Source of the DNA: UBA1952 sp965246785
Lineage (GTDB): Bacteria; Bacteroidota; Bacteroidia; Chitinophagales; Chitinophagaceae
Length of the DNA: 64,000 nt
Reading direction: 5' to 3'
Assembly (NCBI GenBank): GCA_965246785.1
Contig: CBDFFM010000020.1
Coordinates: 62,001 to 126,000, forward strand
Below, one piece after another: positions 17,181 to 25,268 of this stretch (position 1 is its first letter; each line of letters starts with the position of its first letter). The translations under genes and the position numbers were made by a program. The notes under the pieces are model-generated. The model saw nothing but the letters and a program-made list of their open reading frames with translations, ran no database searches and was not told the origin of the DNA.

Positions 17181-17449
17181 TTCCGAAAATCCGGAATAGG
17201 GCAAAAAATTTGTCGGGTGGCCTTCCGAATATTCGGAATGGTGGTCGGCAGTTGTCGGGCCCTATTCCGAATATTCGGAATAGGGGTCTACAGCTGTCGG
17301 GGAGTACTTCCGGATTTTCGGAATAGGGGTCAACACCTTTAGCGCCCTATTCCGAATATTCGGAACAGGGGTCTACAGTTGTTGGGTGGTATTCCGAATA
17401 TTCGGAAGGCCACCCGACAGGTGTAGGAGGCCATTCCGAAAATTCGGAA
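17181..17449. repeat. Phased palindrome array 2: seven TTCCGAATATTCGGAA units, 42-bp period
   Basis: Units start at 17181, 17223, 17265, 17308, 17350, 17392 and 17434, i.e. intervals of 42,42,43,42,42,42. Four are perfect 16-bp palindromes TTCCGAATATTCGGAA (17223, 17265, 17350, 17392). The unit at 17434 is the near-perfect TTCCGAAAATTCGGAA, and those at 17181 and 17308 have one arm altered in the centre. The unit at 17265 extends to a perfect 24-bp palindrome (17261-17284). Spacers share a loose consensus with ACAGCTGT or CAGTTG near their middle, so a second weak dyad sits 21 bp from each palindrome. The array fills most of the 418-bp gap 17114-17531. Confidence 0.95.
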
Positions 17450-17531
17450 CCTGATAATCAAGCGTTTATGGAACGTAATCAAAGACTACCGGATCGTGCG
17501 GGGTAGGCAGAGGCTACTCCGAACTGGTAAC

Positions 17532-17921
17532 CTATTGGATAAAGTACCGCTTCCGCTCTCCGATACGTTTTGAGCTTGTAATCTCACCCGCCCGTTCAAG
17601 ACTCACTAATTGTTGGTCAACATTCTTAGCATCTCCACCACGGAGCTTGATTGCTGCCTTTACTTCAGCAGCAGTCATACCTATTGTATTTGCTTGTTTT
17701 AGGAGAAGCCTTATTCTGTCGCGCCTGGAAGTAACATTTGGGGGGAATGTTTGTGAATCATCTTTGACAGATGATGATTTTACGTTGTAGCCCATGTCAG
17801 GGAATACAGCAACAACCTCCATCGTAAGGTTATCAATTGCTATTCTGATGCTGTCCAAAAGTGATTGTTGCTGTACTACCAGCATGCGTAAATTGTTCAA
17901 AGAAGCTAATGTTGTGTTCAT
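17532..17921 (-). CDS. Small protein with possible winged-helix C-terminus
   Basis: 129 residues. The N-terminal third (LASLNNLRMLVVQQQSLLDS) is a likely amphipathic helix or coiled coil. After a Ser/Asp-rich linker, RRDRIRLLLKQANTIGMTAA, EVKAAIKLRG and VDQQLVSLERAGEI, ending KRYFIQ, look like a winged helix-turn-helix. That suggests DNA binding, but it is inference from pattern only. The gene is more AT-rich than its neighbours, which may mean recent transfer. It ends 83 bp from palindrome array 2, and a GTTGTTGGTC hairpin lies 66 bp upstream of its start. Confidence 0.65.
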   Translation of the reverse strand: MNTTLASLNNLRMLVVQQQSLLDSIRIAIDNLTMEVVAVFPDMGYNVKSSSVKDDSQTFPPNVTSRRDRIRLLLKQANTIGMTAAEVKAAIKLRGGDAKNVDQQLVSLERAGEITSSKRIGERKRYFIQ

Positions 17922-17986
17922 GTTTTGTACGTTTCAATAACAAATGTACGGTAAACGGAACAAAACTTAGTTTTTGATTTACGCCT

Positions 17987-18009
17987 TTGTTGGTCTTATG
18001 ACCAACAAC
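17987..18009. repeat. GTTGTTGGTC-type dispersed hairpin
   Basis: Near-perfect inverted repeat: TTGTTGGTC, loop TTAT, GACCAACAA. Related copies are at 25847, 37014, 37049 (partial) and 37200. It lies 66 bp upstream of the small gene at 17921. Confidence 0.75.
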
Positions 18010-18040
18010 GAAAATACACTGCATCAAAATCCCCCCGGCC

Positions 18041-18136
18041 GTCATTGCGAGCGTAGCGAAGCAACCTGCACATAAAAACAGGCAGGCTACCCATGCAGGT
18101 TGCTTCGTCGTCGCCCAGCCTCCTCCTCGCAATGAC
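18041..18136. repeat. REP-type inverted repeat (GTCATTGCGA family)
   Basis: The outer arms GTCATTGCGA (18041-18050) and TCGCAATGAC (18127-18136) and the inner 14-bp arms at 18057-18070 and 18094-18107 (CGAAGCAACCTGCA) form a nested hairpin. This GTCATTGCGA...GAAGCAA family is a widespread extragenic palindrome in many bacteria. Confidence 0.8.
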
Positions 18137-18160
18137 GGGGAGCAGTGTACGCCGAAAAAG

Positions 18161-18192
18161 AAAAGCCCGGCTGCGAATACAGCCGGGCTTTT
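18161..18192 (-). terminator. Terminator of pckA
   Basis: Perfect 13-bp arms AAAAGCCCGGCTG (18161-18173) and CAGCCGGGCTTTT (18180-18192) with a 6-nt loop, 29 bp beyond the pckA stop. On the minus strand T residues follow. Confidence 0.85.
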
Positions 18193-18220
18193 ACATTTTA
18201 CCTTTTGACTTTTACCTTAA

Positions 18221-19837
18221 TCAAGCCATTTCCAAAGCAGCCTTCGGAGCGGCGCTCTTGATTTCTTCGGAGGCCTGCGCGGCGTACTTCTCAAAGTTTT
18301 TGTTGAAGAGGCCGGCCAGCTCGGAGGCCTTCTTGTCGTAAGCTTCCTTGTCGGCCCAGGTGTCGCGCGGGTTGAGCACCACGGCAGGCACGCCCGGCAC
18401 GCTCTGCGGCACCAGCACGCCGAATACGGGGTGCGGGATGTAATCCGCGGTCTTCAGCTCGCCATTCATGGCGGCGGTAATCATGGCGCGGGTGTACTTG
18501 AGGCTCATGCGCTTGCCTACGCCGTAAGCGCCGCCGCTCCAGCCGGTGTTGATGAGCCACACATTTACGTCAGGATGCGCTTCTAATTTTTTACCAAGAA
18601 GCTCGGCATACTTAGCCGGGTGCAGCGGCAGGAATACGCGGCCAAAGCAGGCGGAGAAGGTAGGCTGCGGCTCCGTAACGCCCACCTCAGTACCAGCCAC
18701 CTTAGCGGTGTAGCCGGATATGAACTGGAACATGGCCTGAGCGGTAGTGAGCTTGGAAATAGGAGGCAGAATGCCAAAAGCATCGGCCGTGAGGAAGAAG
18801 ATATTCTTCGGGTCGCCGCCGTAGGATTGCTCCTTCGCGTTGGGGATGAAATCAATCGGGTAGGCTACGCGGGTGTTTTCTGTAACAGAAGCATCGGTGT
18901 AGTCAACGGTCTTAGTGCCTTCGTGGAACTTGATGTTTTCAAGGAGCGCGCCGGGCTTTACGGCAGCCCAGATCTGGGGTTCTTTTTCTTCGGAGAGGTC
19001 AATGCACTTCGCATAGCAGCCGCCTTCAAAGTTGAAGACAGAGCCATCGGCCCAGCCATGCTCGTCATCACCAATCAGGGCGCGGTTAGGGTCGGCAGAA
19101 AGGGTAGTCTTGCCCGTACCGGAAAGGCCGAAGAAGAGGGCTACATCGCCATCTTTGCCTTCATTGGCGGAGCAGTGCATGGAGAGCACCTTATGGTCGT
19201 GCGGAAGGACGAAGTTGAGGACGCCGAAGATGCCCTTCTTCATCTCACCCGTATAAGCGGAGCCGCCAATCAGAACAATCTTGCGGGTGAAGTTTACAAT
19301 CGTGAAGTTGGCCTGACGCGTGCCATCCACAGCAGGGTCGGCCTGGAAGGAAGGGGCTTGGATAATCACCCAGTCAGGCTGCTGCGTCTGTAGCTCTTGA
19401 GCCGTAGGGCGCAGGAAGAGGTCGTTGCAGAAGAGGTTAGCCCAGGGCGTTTCGTTGACTACGCGAATGTTGAGGCGGTACTTCGGGTCGGCGCAGGCAT
19501 AGGCGTCGCGCACCCATACTTCCTTGTCTTTCAGGTGAGCAGTTACGCGCTCATAAAGCTTGTCAAAAGCGGCAGGCTCAAAGGGAATGTTCACATCGCC
19601 CCAGTCAACACTCTTCTCGGTGATGGCGTCCTTCACGGTGAATTTATCCTTAGGCGAGCGGCCGGTGAATTTGCCGGTGCTTACGGAGAGGGCGCCCGTA
19701 TCGTTCAGCACACCCTGTCCCAGCTCTAAAGTCTTCTTCGTCAGCTCTTCCGGGGAGAGGTTCCAGTGTGCAATCGCCACGTCAAGGCCCAAATCGGTCA
19801 GCTTCGCCGATGGATTTTTTGTCCCTGTTTCCTGCAT
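18221..19837 (-). CDS. pckA: Phosphoenolpyruvate carboxykinase (ATP)
   Basis: Interconverts oxaloacetate + ATP and PEP + CO2, the first committed step of gluconeogenesis. The 538 residues match the ATP-type family. Motifs in order: TGRSPKDKF, NFTIVNFTRKIVLIGGSAYT, the P-loop GLSGTGKTTLSADP, the metal/kinase-2 stretch GDDEHGWADGSVFNFEGGCY and the C-terminal NTGWSGGAYGVGKRMSLKYT. The ATG at 19837 is preceded by a TATTTTTG promoter box about 40 nt away, and a strong terminator follows. Confidence 0.97.
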   Translation of the reverse strand: MQETGTKNPSAKLTDLGLDVAIAHWNLSPEELTKKTLELGQGVLNDTGALSVSTGKFTGRSPKDKFTVKDAITEKSVDWGDVNIPFEPAAFDKLYERVTAHLKDKEVWVRDAYACADPKYRLNIRVVNETPWANLFCNDLFLRPTAQELQTQQPDWVIIQAPSFQADPAVDGTRQANFTIVNFTRKIVLIGGSAYTGEMKKGIFGVLNFVLPHDHKVLSMHCSANEGKDGDVALFFGLSGTGKTTLSADPNRALIGDDEHGWADGSVFNFEGGCYAKCIDLSEEKEPQIWAAVKPGALLENIKFHEGTKTVDYTDASVTENTRVAYPIDFIPNAKEQSYGGDPKNIFFLTADAFGILPPISKLTTAQAMFQFISGYTAKVAGTEVGVTEPQPTFSACFGRVFLPLHPAKYAELLGKKLEAHPDVNVWLINTGWSGGAYGVGKRMSLKYTRAMITAAMNGELKTADYIPHPVFGVLVPQSVPGVPAVVLNPRDTWADKEAYDKKASELAGLFNKNFEKYAAQASEEIKSAAPKAALEMA

Positions 19838-19876
19838 ATGAATTTTGGTTTAAAAAATTTCTTGAGAATAAGGGCG

Positions 19877-19884
19877 CAAAAATA
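19877..19884 (-). promoter_or_regulatory. -7 promoter box of pckA
   Basis: TATTTTTG on the minus strand matches TAnnTTTG exactly, 39 nt before the pckA ATG. Confidence 0.5.
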
Positions 19885-19951
19885 AGCGCTGCCGGGCAAA
19901 AGCAGCTTAAATAAGGAAAATTTGTTGGTTAAATAAGTGCCAAGCCCCGAC

Positions 19952-21166
19952 TTACTTCCACCGCCGTATCACCAGCGAAGAATTTGTCCCGCCGAAGCCG
20001 AAAGAGTTGGATAGAAAGGTATCAAAGCCCCTGTCCAGCCGTTCCGGGAGCACGTTAATCTTCGCGCTGTGCTCGTCAGGATTTTCAAAGTTGATATTCG
20101 GGGCCATAAAGCCGCCTTCCATCATCAGCATGGAATAAACCACCTCGCTGGCGCCCGCCATCCAGCACTCATGCCCGGTCATGCTCTTGGTAGAAGAGAC
20201 CGGCACGTTTCCGCCGAAGACTTCAAAGATGGCTTCTGCCTCGGCCACATCACCCGCGGGTGTTGAGGTGGCGTGGGCGTTGATATACTCCACATCGCCA
20301 GCGGCAATGCCGGCATCTTTCAATGAACGATGAATAGAGCGCGCCTGACCTTCGGCGCTTGGATTAGAAATGTGCTGGCCGTTTGAGGAGAAGCCGTAGC
20401 CCAAAACTTCCGCCAGAATGTTCGCGCCGCGGGCCTGCGCGCTTTCTAAGCTTTCCAGCATCACAGTTGCCGCGCCGCCGCCAGGCACAAGGCCGTCGCG
20501 GTCTTTATCAAAAGGGCGGGACGCCTTCGCCGGCGCATCTTCCCGCGTGGAAAAAGTGCCGAGGGCGTCAAAGTTGGGCATGGAATAAATGTTTAGCTCC
20601 TGCGCACCGCCGCAGATGATGCGCTCCTGCAAGCCCTGCCGGATGAACATATACCCAAGCCCGATAGCGTGTGAGCCGGAAGCACATGCCGCCGAAATGG
20701 AAAAGTTGATGCCGCGTAGCTTGAAGATGGTGGCGAGGTTCATCGTAACAGTGCTATTGAGCACTTGAAAGACGGAGCCGGAGCCGAGGAGCATGGTATC
20801 CTTCTTCTCCCTGATCACATCCATGCCTTCAATAACTGACTGCGCGGACGAATCATTGCCGTAGATGATCCCGGTTTCGTTTTGGATGATGAAGTCTTCA
20901 TCTATTCCGGCGTGAGCCAATGCTTCCTTTGTAGCCACATAAGCATACTCCGCCTGCTCAGGCATCATGAGACGTGCGCGGCGGTCAAGCAAACCCTTAA
21001 GCTGCGGGCGCGGCACAAAGCCCGTAAGGCCCGAACGGTAGCCGAATGCCTTGCGTACCGGGTCAAGGATGATGCCGGAGCGGCCTTCGCGAAGGGAGCG
21101 CGTTACTTCCTCCCGGTTAACGCCGAGGGAGGAATAAATGCCAAGTCCGGTAATGACGACGCGCAT
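19952..21166 (-). CDS. Beta-ketoacyl-ACP synthase, FabB/FabF type
   Basis: A condensing enzyme that extends acyl chains with malonyl-ACP. The 404 residues carry the complete Cys-His-His triad: Cys161 in SAACASGSHA, His298 in NAHATSTPAGD and His332 in SMTGHECWMAG. The C-terminal SNSFGFGGTNSSLVI is also diagnostic. No acyl carrier protein or other fatty acid gene is next to it, so whether it serves housekeeping synthesis or a special lipid cannot be told. FabB-like features (GHECWMAGASE) are closer to KAS I. Confidence 0.92.
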   Translation of the reverse strand: MRVVITGLGIYSSLGVNREEVTRSLREGRSGIILDPVRKAFGYRSGLTGFVPRPQLKGLLDRRARLMMPEQAEYAYVATKEALAHAGIDEDFIIQNETGIIYGNDSSAQSVIEGMDVIREKKDTMLLGSGSVFQVLNSTVTMNLATIFKLRGINFSISAACASGSHAIGLGYMFIRQGLQERIICGGAQELNIYSMPNFDALGTFSTREDAPAKASRPFDKDRDGLVPGGGAATVMLESLESAQARGANILAEVLGYGFSSNGQHISNPSAEGQARSIHRSLKDAGIAAGDVEYINAHATSTPAGDVAEAEAIFEVFGGNVPVSSTKSMTGHECWMAGASEVVYSMLMMEGGFMAPNINFENPDEHSAKINVLPERLDRGFDTFLSNSFGFGGTNSSLVIRRWK

Positions 21167-21226
21167 AGAAACCGGTCTGCCCGACCAAAGGGAGGTTTGC
21201 CCGGTTTCGCCACGGGCAGAGGGGTT

Positions 21227-22045
21227 TTATTTCATCGGCTCACTCGCCGCGAGGTTAAAGTTTCGGGTTACCGTTGTATTCGGGCCTTGAACCGGAGTGC
21301 CTTCTTTATCCACCAGCGTCAACGTTACAGCGCACTTGCCAGTGCCAAGGCCCTGGATAAAATGCGGTTTCCACTCGCCGAGCGTAAAAGATGTACTCTT
21401 ACCGGTGGTTTCATTCTTCACCTCCGCCTTCACCTTGTAATCGCCGCCCAGCGCAACATTTGCTGGGTAAAAATCCAGCAGCAGATTGGCCGTATCCTTC
21501 CCGAGATAATCGCCTTTCGGACGGCTATAGAAAATCATCGGGCCGGCTGTGTCACTCATGCGCTGAAGATTTCCGGCAGCATCTACCTTAATATGCGCCA
21601 GCACTGCCGCTTCCTTGTGCTTCACGCTTTCGTGATAAGAGCGGGAAAGAAAGCACAGGATGTAATGCTCACTGTTGATCGGCACCGTCGTCTCGTGCTT
21701 CGGCTCATACAGCGCTACATACGGCTTGTTGTCTAAGATAAAGTGGATGTGCTGGCCTTTGTCGGAATTATTGCACTGCTTGCCGCCTGCATCACCCGTC
21801 TGCATCTTCAGGTCATAGTTCTTTACGTCAAAGGTGATGGCGAGCTTCACAGAATCAGCGCCCACCTTCGTAGCCTGCATACCGGCGATGCCAAGACTGG
21901 CCGCAGGGAAGTCGGGCGAGGCCGGGAAATCAGCGAGGCGAATGGAGTCGGTCGTGACGGAGCGGGATTCCTTGTCGGAAGATGAGTTATTGCACGAAAC
22001 CGCAAAGACTGCGGCAAGAAGCACACCTGCGGATAAGCGGCGCAT
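21227..22045 (-). CDS. Lipoprotein of unknown function with HIHF motif
   Basis: 272 residues. MRRLSAGVLLAAVFAVSC ends in a lipobox, so it is a lipid-anchored exported protein. The central part has KGQHIHFILDNKPYVALYEP and later EHYILCFLSRSYHESVKHKE, a His-rich beta-sandwich pattern that could bind a metal. A second beta domain with KAEVKNETTGKSTSFTLGEW follows. I do not know the function. It may be co-transcribed with the ketoacyl synthase, whose start is 60 bp downstream. Confidence 0.75.
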   Translation of the reverse strand: MRRLSAGVLLAAVFAVSCNNSSSDKESRSVTTDSIRLADFPASPDFPAASLGIAGMQATKVGADSVKLAITFDVKNYDLKMQTGDAGGKQCNNSDKGQHIHFILDNKPYVALYEPKHETTVPINSEHYILCFLSRSYHESVKHKEAAVLAHIKVDAAGNLQRMSDTAGPMIFYSRPKGDYLGKDTANLLLDFYPANVALGGDYKVKAEVKNETTGKSTSFTLGEWKPHFIQGLGTGKCAVTLTLVDKEGTPVQGPNTTVTRNFNLAASEPMK

Positions 22046-22164
22046 AGAGACGGGATTGTTTTGCGTAAAGCTACAGGCCGCCGACCTTTTGAGAAAAAAT
22101 TAAGTGGATGCATTGGAGCAGGCTTCTATTTTTGTCCGCGTTGCCGCAGGATACGAGAAAGGCT

Positions 22165-22230
22165 GACAGACTGACGCACGCCGAAGTGTGCGACGCAAGG
22201 AACGATTGGCAGCGAACCGAAAGCCGACTA
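22165..22230 (+). repeat. 66-bp dispersed repeat, copy A
   Basis: Starts GACAGACTGAC, has the core GTGCGACGCAAGGAACGATT, and ends AGCCGACTA. Copy B (25164-25229) is inverted and copy C (26174-26239) is direct. All three are 66 bp. Copy A is 55 bp upstream of the DUF58 gene. Confidence 0.8.
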
Positions 22231-22246
22231 AACAATAATCCCACCG

Positions 22247-22284
22247 AACGCTCCAACGCTCAAACATTCCAACACTCCAACGCC
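22247..22284. repeat. 8-mer tandem repeat (AACRYTCC) before the DUF58 gene
   Basis: The units AACGCTCC, AACGCTCA, AACATTCC, AACACTCC and a partial AACGCC run directly into the TTG start at 22286. The same family, inverted, precedes the membrane gene at 46955. Confidence 0.8.
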
Positions 22285-22285
22285 A

Positions 22286-23152
22286 TTGACCACCGCCGAA
22301 ATCCTCGCCCGCGTCCGACGCATTGAAATCAAGACTAAGGGCCTGAGCAACCACATCTTCGCGGGCGAGTATCACTCCGCCTTCAAGGGTCGCGGCATGT
22401 CGTTCAGCGAGGTGCGGGAGTATGCGGTGGGCGACGACATCCGCTCCATTGACTGGAACGTGACTGCCCGCTCCAACGCCCCGCATGTAAAAGTGTTTGA
22501 GGAGGAACGGGAACTGACGCTGATGCTGCTGGTGGACGTCAGCCGCTCCTCGCTATTCGGCACCGTAGGGCGCTCCAAGCGCGATACCATTACCGAACTT
22601 GGCGCGACGCTGGCCTTCTCTGCCGCTACCAACAACGATAAGGTGGGCGTCATCTTCTTTTCAGACAAAATGGAAGGCTTTATTCCGCCGAAGAAGGGCC
22701 GCAGCCATATCCTGCGCATCATCCGCGAGTTGATTGCGCTGGAGCCCAAGGGCGTAAGCGGCACACAGCTCGCCACCGCGCTGGAATACCTGAATGGCGT
22801 GATGAAGAAGCGCACCATTACCTTCATTCTTTCCGACTTTATCTCCGCGCCGTATGAGACGCCGCTGCGACTTGCCGCCCGCCGCCATGATGTGGTGGGC
22901 ATTCAGGTGTATGACAAGGCGGACAGGGAATTGCCGAAGGCCGGACTGATTCAGGTGGCTGACTCCGAGACGGGTGCGCTGCGCTGGATTGACTCAAACG
23001 ACAAGCGCGTGCAGCTTGAATACGGAAAAGCCTTTGAAGGAATGAAGCATTACGGCGTGCAGGCCTTCCGTAAGGCAGGCGCGGGGCTAATGAGCATCCG
23101 CACGGATGAAGATTACGTCAAAGCTTTGCAAGGCTATTTTATCAACAGATGA
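22286..23152 (+). CDS. DUF58 domain protein (MoxR/Bat-associated)
   Basis: 288 residues. Starting at the TTG gives MTTAEILARVRRIEIKTKGL, matching the usual N-terminus of this family. The diagnostic stretch GMSFSEVREYAVGDDIRSID, followed by WNVTARSNAPHVKVFEEERE, is intact, and a VWA-like region begins LLVDVSRSSLFG. Such proteins normally follow a MoxR ATPase in the Bat operon, but no MoxR gene is in the window. Overlaps the next gene by 4 nt (ATGA), so the genes are translationally coupled. Probably cytoplasmic or membrane-peripheral. Confidence 0.9.
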   Translation: MTTAEILARVRRIEIKTKGLSNHIFAGEYHSAFKGRGMSFSEVREYAVGDDIRSIDWNVTARSNAPHVKVFEEERELTLMLLVDVSRSSLFGTVGRSKRDTITELGATLAFSAATNNDKVGVIFFSDKMEGFIPPKKGRSHILRIIRELIALEPKGVSGTQLATALEYLNGVMKKRTITFILSDFISAPYETPLRLAARRHDVVGIQVYDKADRELPKAGLIQVADSETGALRWIDSNDKRVQLEYGKAFEGMKHYGVQAFRKAGAGLMSIRTDEDYVKALQGYFINR

Positions 23153-24126
23153 TGCCCGCATTCCGATATATCACGACCCTTTGCGTCGGCGCGTTCTTCT
23201 GCTTGCAGGCAGCGGCGCAGACCGCTCCCGAAGCCTTCGCCTCGCTGGAAGTGTCCTTCACCAAGCTGCTCGTCGGCGACCAGGCGGATGTCTGCATCGT
23301 AGTGCAATGCGACCCGACGAAAACCCGCATCGTCTGGCCGCAGATTCCTGACTCCTTCGGCAGGTTGGAAGTGGTGCAGAAGCTTAAGATTGATTCGGTG
23401 AAGAAGGGCGCCCTCACTGTCTATTCCCAGTGCATGAAGGTGAGCGGATGGGACAGCGGCGAGTATTCCATTCCTTCCTTCCAAGTGGGCATTATCAAGT
23501 CCGGCGCGGCTCCTTACAACCTGACTACCGAAGGCAAAATACTCAGCGTGAGCACCGTGCCGGTGGATACCACCAAGCCATTCAAGCCCATCAAAGGCAT
23601 CATGCAGGTGGAAGGCTCGTGGCTGGATTATCTCGGCTGGATTATCCTCGGCCTGCACCTGCTTGCCGCCATTATCGGCCTCATCATCTGGCTCAAGACG
23701 CGCCGCAAGCCGATGGTCGTGACTGCGCCGCCTACACCGGAGCCTTTGCATGAAAAGGCCTTGCGTCTGCTAACAGCATTGGAAAACGAGAACGTCTGGC
23801 AGCGCGGCGAGGTCAAAGAATACTACGTTCGTCTCACTGACATTCTGCGGAATTACGTTGAGGAACGCTTCAACGTCCCTGCATTAGAACGCACCACCGA
23901 TGAGCTCACCGCCGCTGCCAACAGCCACATTGAGCTGGCCTTCCACGCCCAAAAGCTTCACAGCATCCTCGCCACAGCAGACATGGCGAAATTCGCCCGC
24001 GCCCAGCCCACGCCGGCCGAGCACATCAGTACCATGCAGGCCGCGAAGGAAATAGTCATGGCTACGATTCCTAAACCTGTCGTTTCCGCAGAAGGAAACA
24101 CGCCAACGCCGCCCGCCCAGCCATGA
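23149..24126 (+). CDS. BatD/DUF4381-like exported membrane protein
   Basis: 325 residues. The signal peptide TLCVGAFFCLQAAAQ is followed by a beta-rich domain (LEVSFTKLLVGDQADVCIVV; SGWDSGEYSIPSFQV). A single membrane segment, YLGWIILGLHLLAAIIGLII, lies near 163-182. The cytoplasmic helical tail includes KEYYVRLTDILRNYVEERFN and ERTTDELTAA, as in the proteins between DUF58 and BatA in Bacteroidota Bat operons. It probably works with the VWA protein downstream in envelope maintenance, but the mechanism is unknown. Overlaps both neighbours by 4 nt. Confidence 0.8.
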   Translation: MMPAFRYITTLCVGAFFCLQAAAQTAPEAFASLEVSFTKLLVGDQADVCIVVQCDPTKTRIVWPQIPDSFGRLEVVQKLKIDSVKKGALTVYSQCMKVSGWDSGEYSIPSFQVGIIKSGAAPYNLTTEGKILSVSTVPVDTTKPFKPIKGIMQVEGSWLDYLGWIILGLHLLAAIIGLIIWLKTRRKPMVVTAPPTPEPLHEKALRLLTALENENVWQRGEVKEYYVRLTDILRNYVEERFNVPALERTTDELTAAANSHIELAFHAQKLHSILATADMAKFARAQPTPAEHISTMQAAKEIVMATIPKPVVSAEGNTPTPPAQP

Positions 24127-25151
24127 TGCAGTACATCCACGCCCTCAAAGACTGGAAGAGCGTGCAGTTTGCGCAGCCCTGGGCCTTTCTGTTGCTCCTC
24201 CTCATCCCCGCTATACTGCTGTGGCAGTGGCAGACCCGCCGCCGCGCCGCGCCCGCCCTACGCCTTACCACCACCAGCGGCCTTGCACACATAAAGCCTT
24301 CCTTCCGCGCACGTTTGCGCCCGCTGCTCACTGTGCTGCGCGTCATTGCCATGGCGGCGCTCATTGTGGCGCTCGCGCGGCCGCAAAGCTCTTCTGTGTC
24401 GGAGAATGTGGATAGCGAGGGCATTGACATCGTCCTGGCGATGGACATCTCGGGCTCTATGCTGGCGGAGGATTTTAAGCCCAACCGCATTGAGGCGGCC
24501 AAGCGCGTGGCTACCGACTTTATCAACAACCGCATCGGCGACCGCATCGGCTTCGTCATCTTTTCCGGCGAGAGCTTCCGGCAATGCCCCGTCACCATTG
24601 ACCACCGCGTGCTGCTGGAGCAGGTGGAGCAGGTGAAGAGCGGCATTCTGCAGGACGGCACCGCCATTGGCGACGGCCTCGCCACCGCCGTTGACCTGGT
24701 GCGCAATACCAACGGCAAGAGCAAGGTCATCATCCTCCTCACCGACGGCGTGAACAATACCGGCCGCGTAGGCCCCGAGCTGGCCTTGGAAATAGCCAAG
24801 ACCTACAAAGTGCGCGTCTATACCATAGGCGTGGGCACCAATGCGGGGCAGGCCCCCTACCCCGCCCAGACGCCCGGCGGCGGCACGGTGATGACGATGA
24901 TGCCCGTGCAGATTGACGAGGCCCTCATGCGCAAAATAGCCACCGAAACCGGCGGCGAGTACTTCCGCGCCACGGGCGACAACTCGCTGAAGCAGATTTA
25001 CGAGCGCATTGACAAGATGGAAAAGACGAAGGTGGAAGTCTCCTCCTTCAAGCACTTCTCCGAGCTCTTCTTCCCCCTTGCCCTCCTCGCCTGCGCCTGC
25101 CTTTTCCTTGAAATGCTGCTCCGCTGGACGGTTTTCCGCTCCGTCACTTAG
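24123..25151 (+). CDS. BatA-like VWA domain membrane protein
   Basis: 342 residues. An N-terminal membrane segment (WAFLLLLLIPAILLWQWQ) and a second one near 58-75 are followed by a VWA domain with MIDAS motif DISGSM and the later TDGVNNTG. YTIGVGTNAGQAPYPAQTPG and a C-terminal membrane helix (FFPLALLACACLFLEMLLRW) complete the BatA architecture. BatB, BatC and a full BatD, which usually follow, are absent. An inverted copy of the 66-bp repeat comes 12 bp after the stop. Confidence 0.92.
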   Translation: MMQYIHALKDWKSVQFAQPWAFLLLLLIPAILLWQWQTRRRAAPALRLTTTSGLAHIKPSFRARLRPLLTVLRVIAMAALIVALARPQSSSVSENVDSEGIDIVLAMDISGSMLAEDFKPNRIEAAKRVATDFINNRIGDRIGFVIFSGESFRQCPVTIDHRVLLEQVEQVKSGILQDGTAIGDGLATAVDLVRNTNGKSKVIILLTDGVNNTGRVGPELALEIAKTYKVRVYTIGVGTNAGQAPYPAQTPGGGTVMTMMPVQIDEALMRKIATETGGEYFRATGDNSLKQIYERIDKMEKTKVEVSSFKHFSELFFPLALLACACLFLEMLLRWTVFRSVT

Positions 25152-25163
25152 GGGATACTTTTT

Positions 25164-25229
25164 TAGTCAGCGTTCCGTTCGCTCCCAATCGTTCCTTGCG
25201 TCGCACTCCTCAGGGTTCGTCAGTCTGTC
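25164..25229 (-). repeat. 66-bp dispersed repeat, copy B (inverted)
   Basis: Reverse complement of copy A: reads TAGTCAGCG on the plus strand at the left end and GTCAGTCTGTC at the right. With copy A it brackets the three-gene Bat module. Confidence 0.8.
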
Positions 25230-25268
25230 GGGCTTTAAACGGACATTAATTCCATAAAGGAACATAGA

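Noticed and set aside
16980..17342. Open frame with a 14-residue repeat (FRIFG...GSCR) across array 2
   Set aside because: It is the 42-bp DNA period read as protein. The 43-bp step breaks the frame within the array and it lies antisense to the real gene at 16136.
17181..17449. CRISPR array
   Set aside because: The regular part is a 16-bp perfect palindrome, the spacers resemble each other, and there are no cas genes or leader. Repeat length and spacer similarity are wrong for CRISPR.
18041..18136. Small RNA gene in the 17922-18220 gap
   Set aside because: The strong fold is the widespread GTCATTGCGA REP hairpin; no promoter or terminator frames it apart from the pckA terminator.
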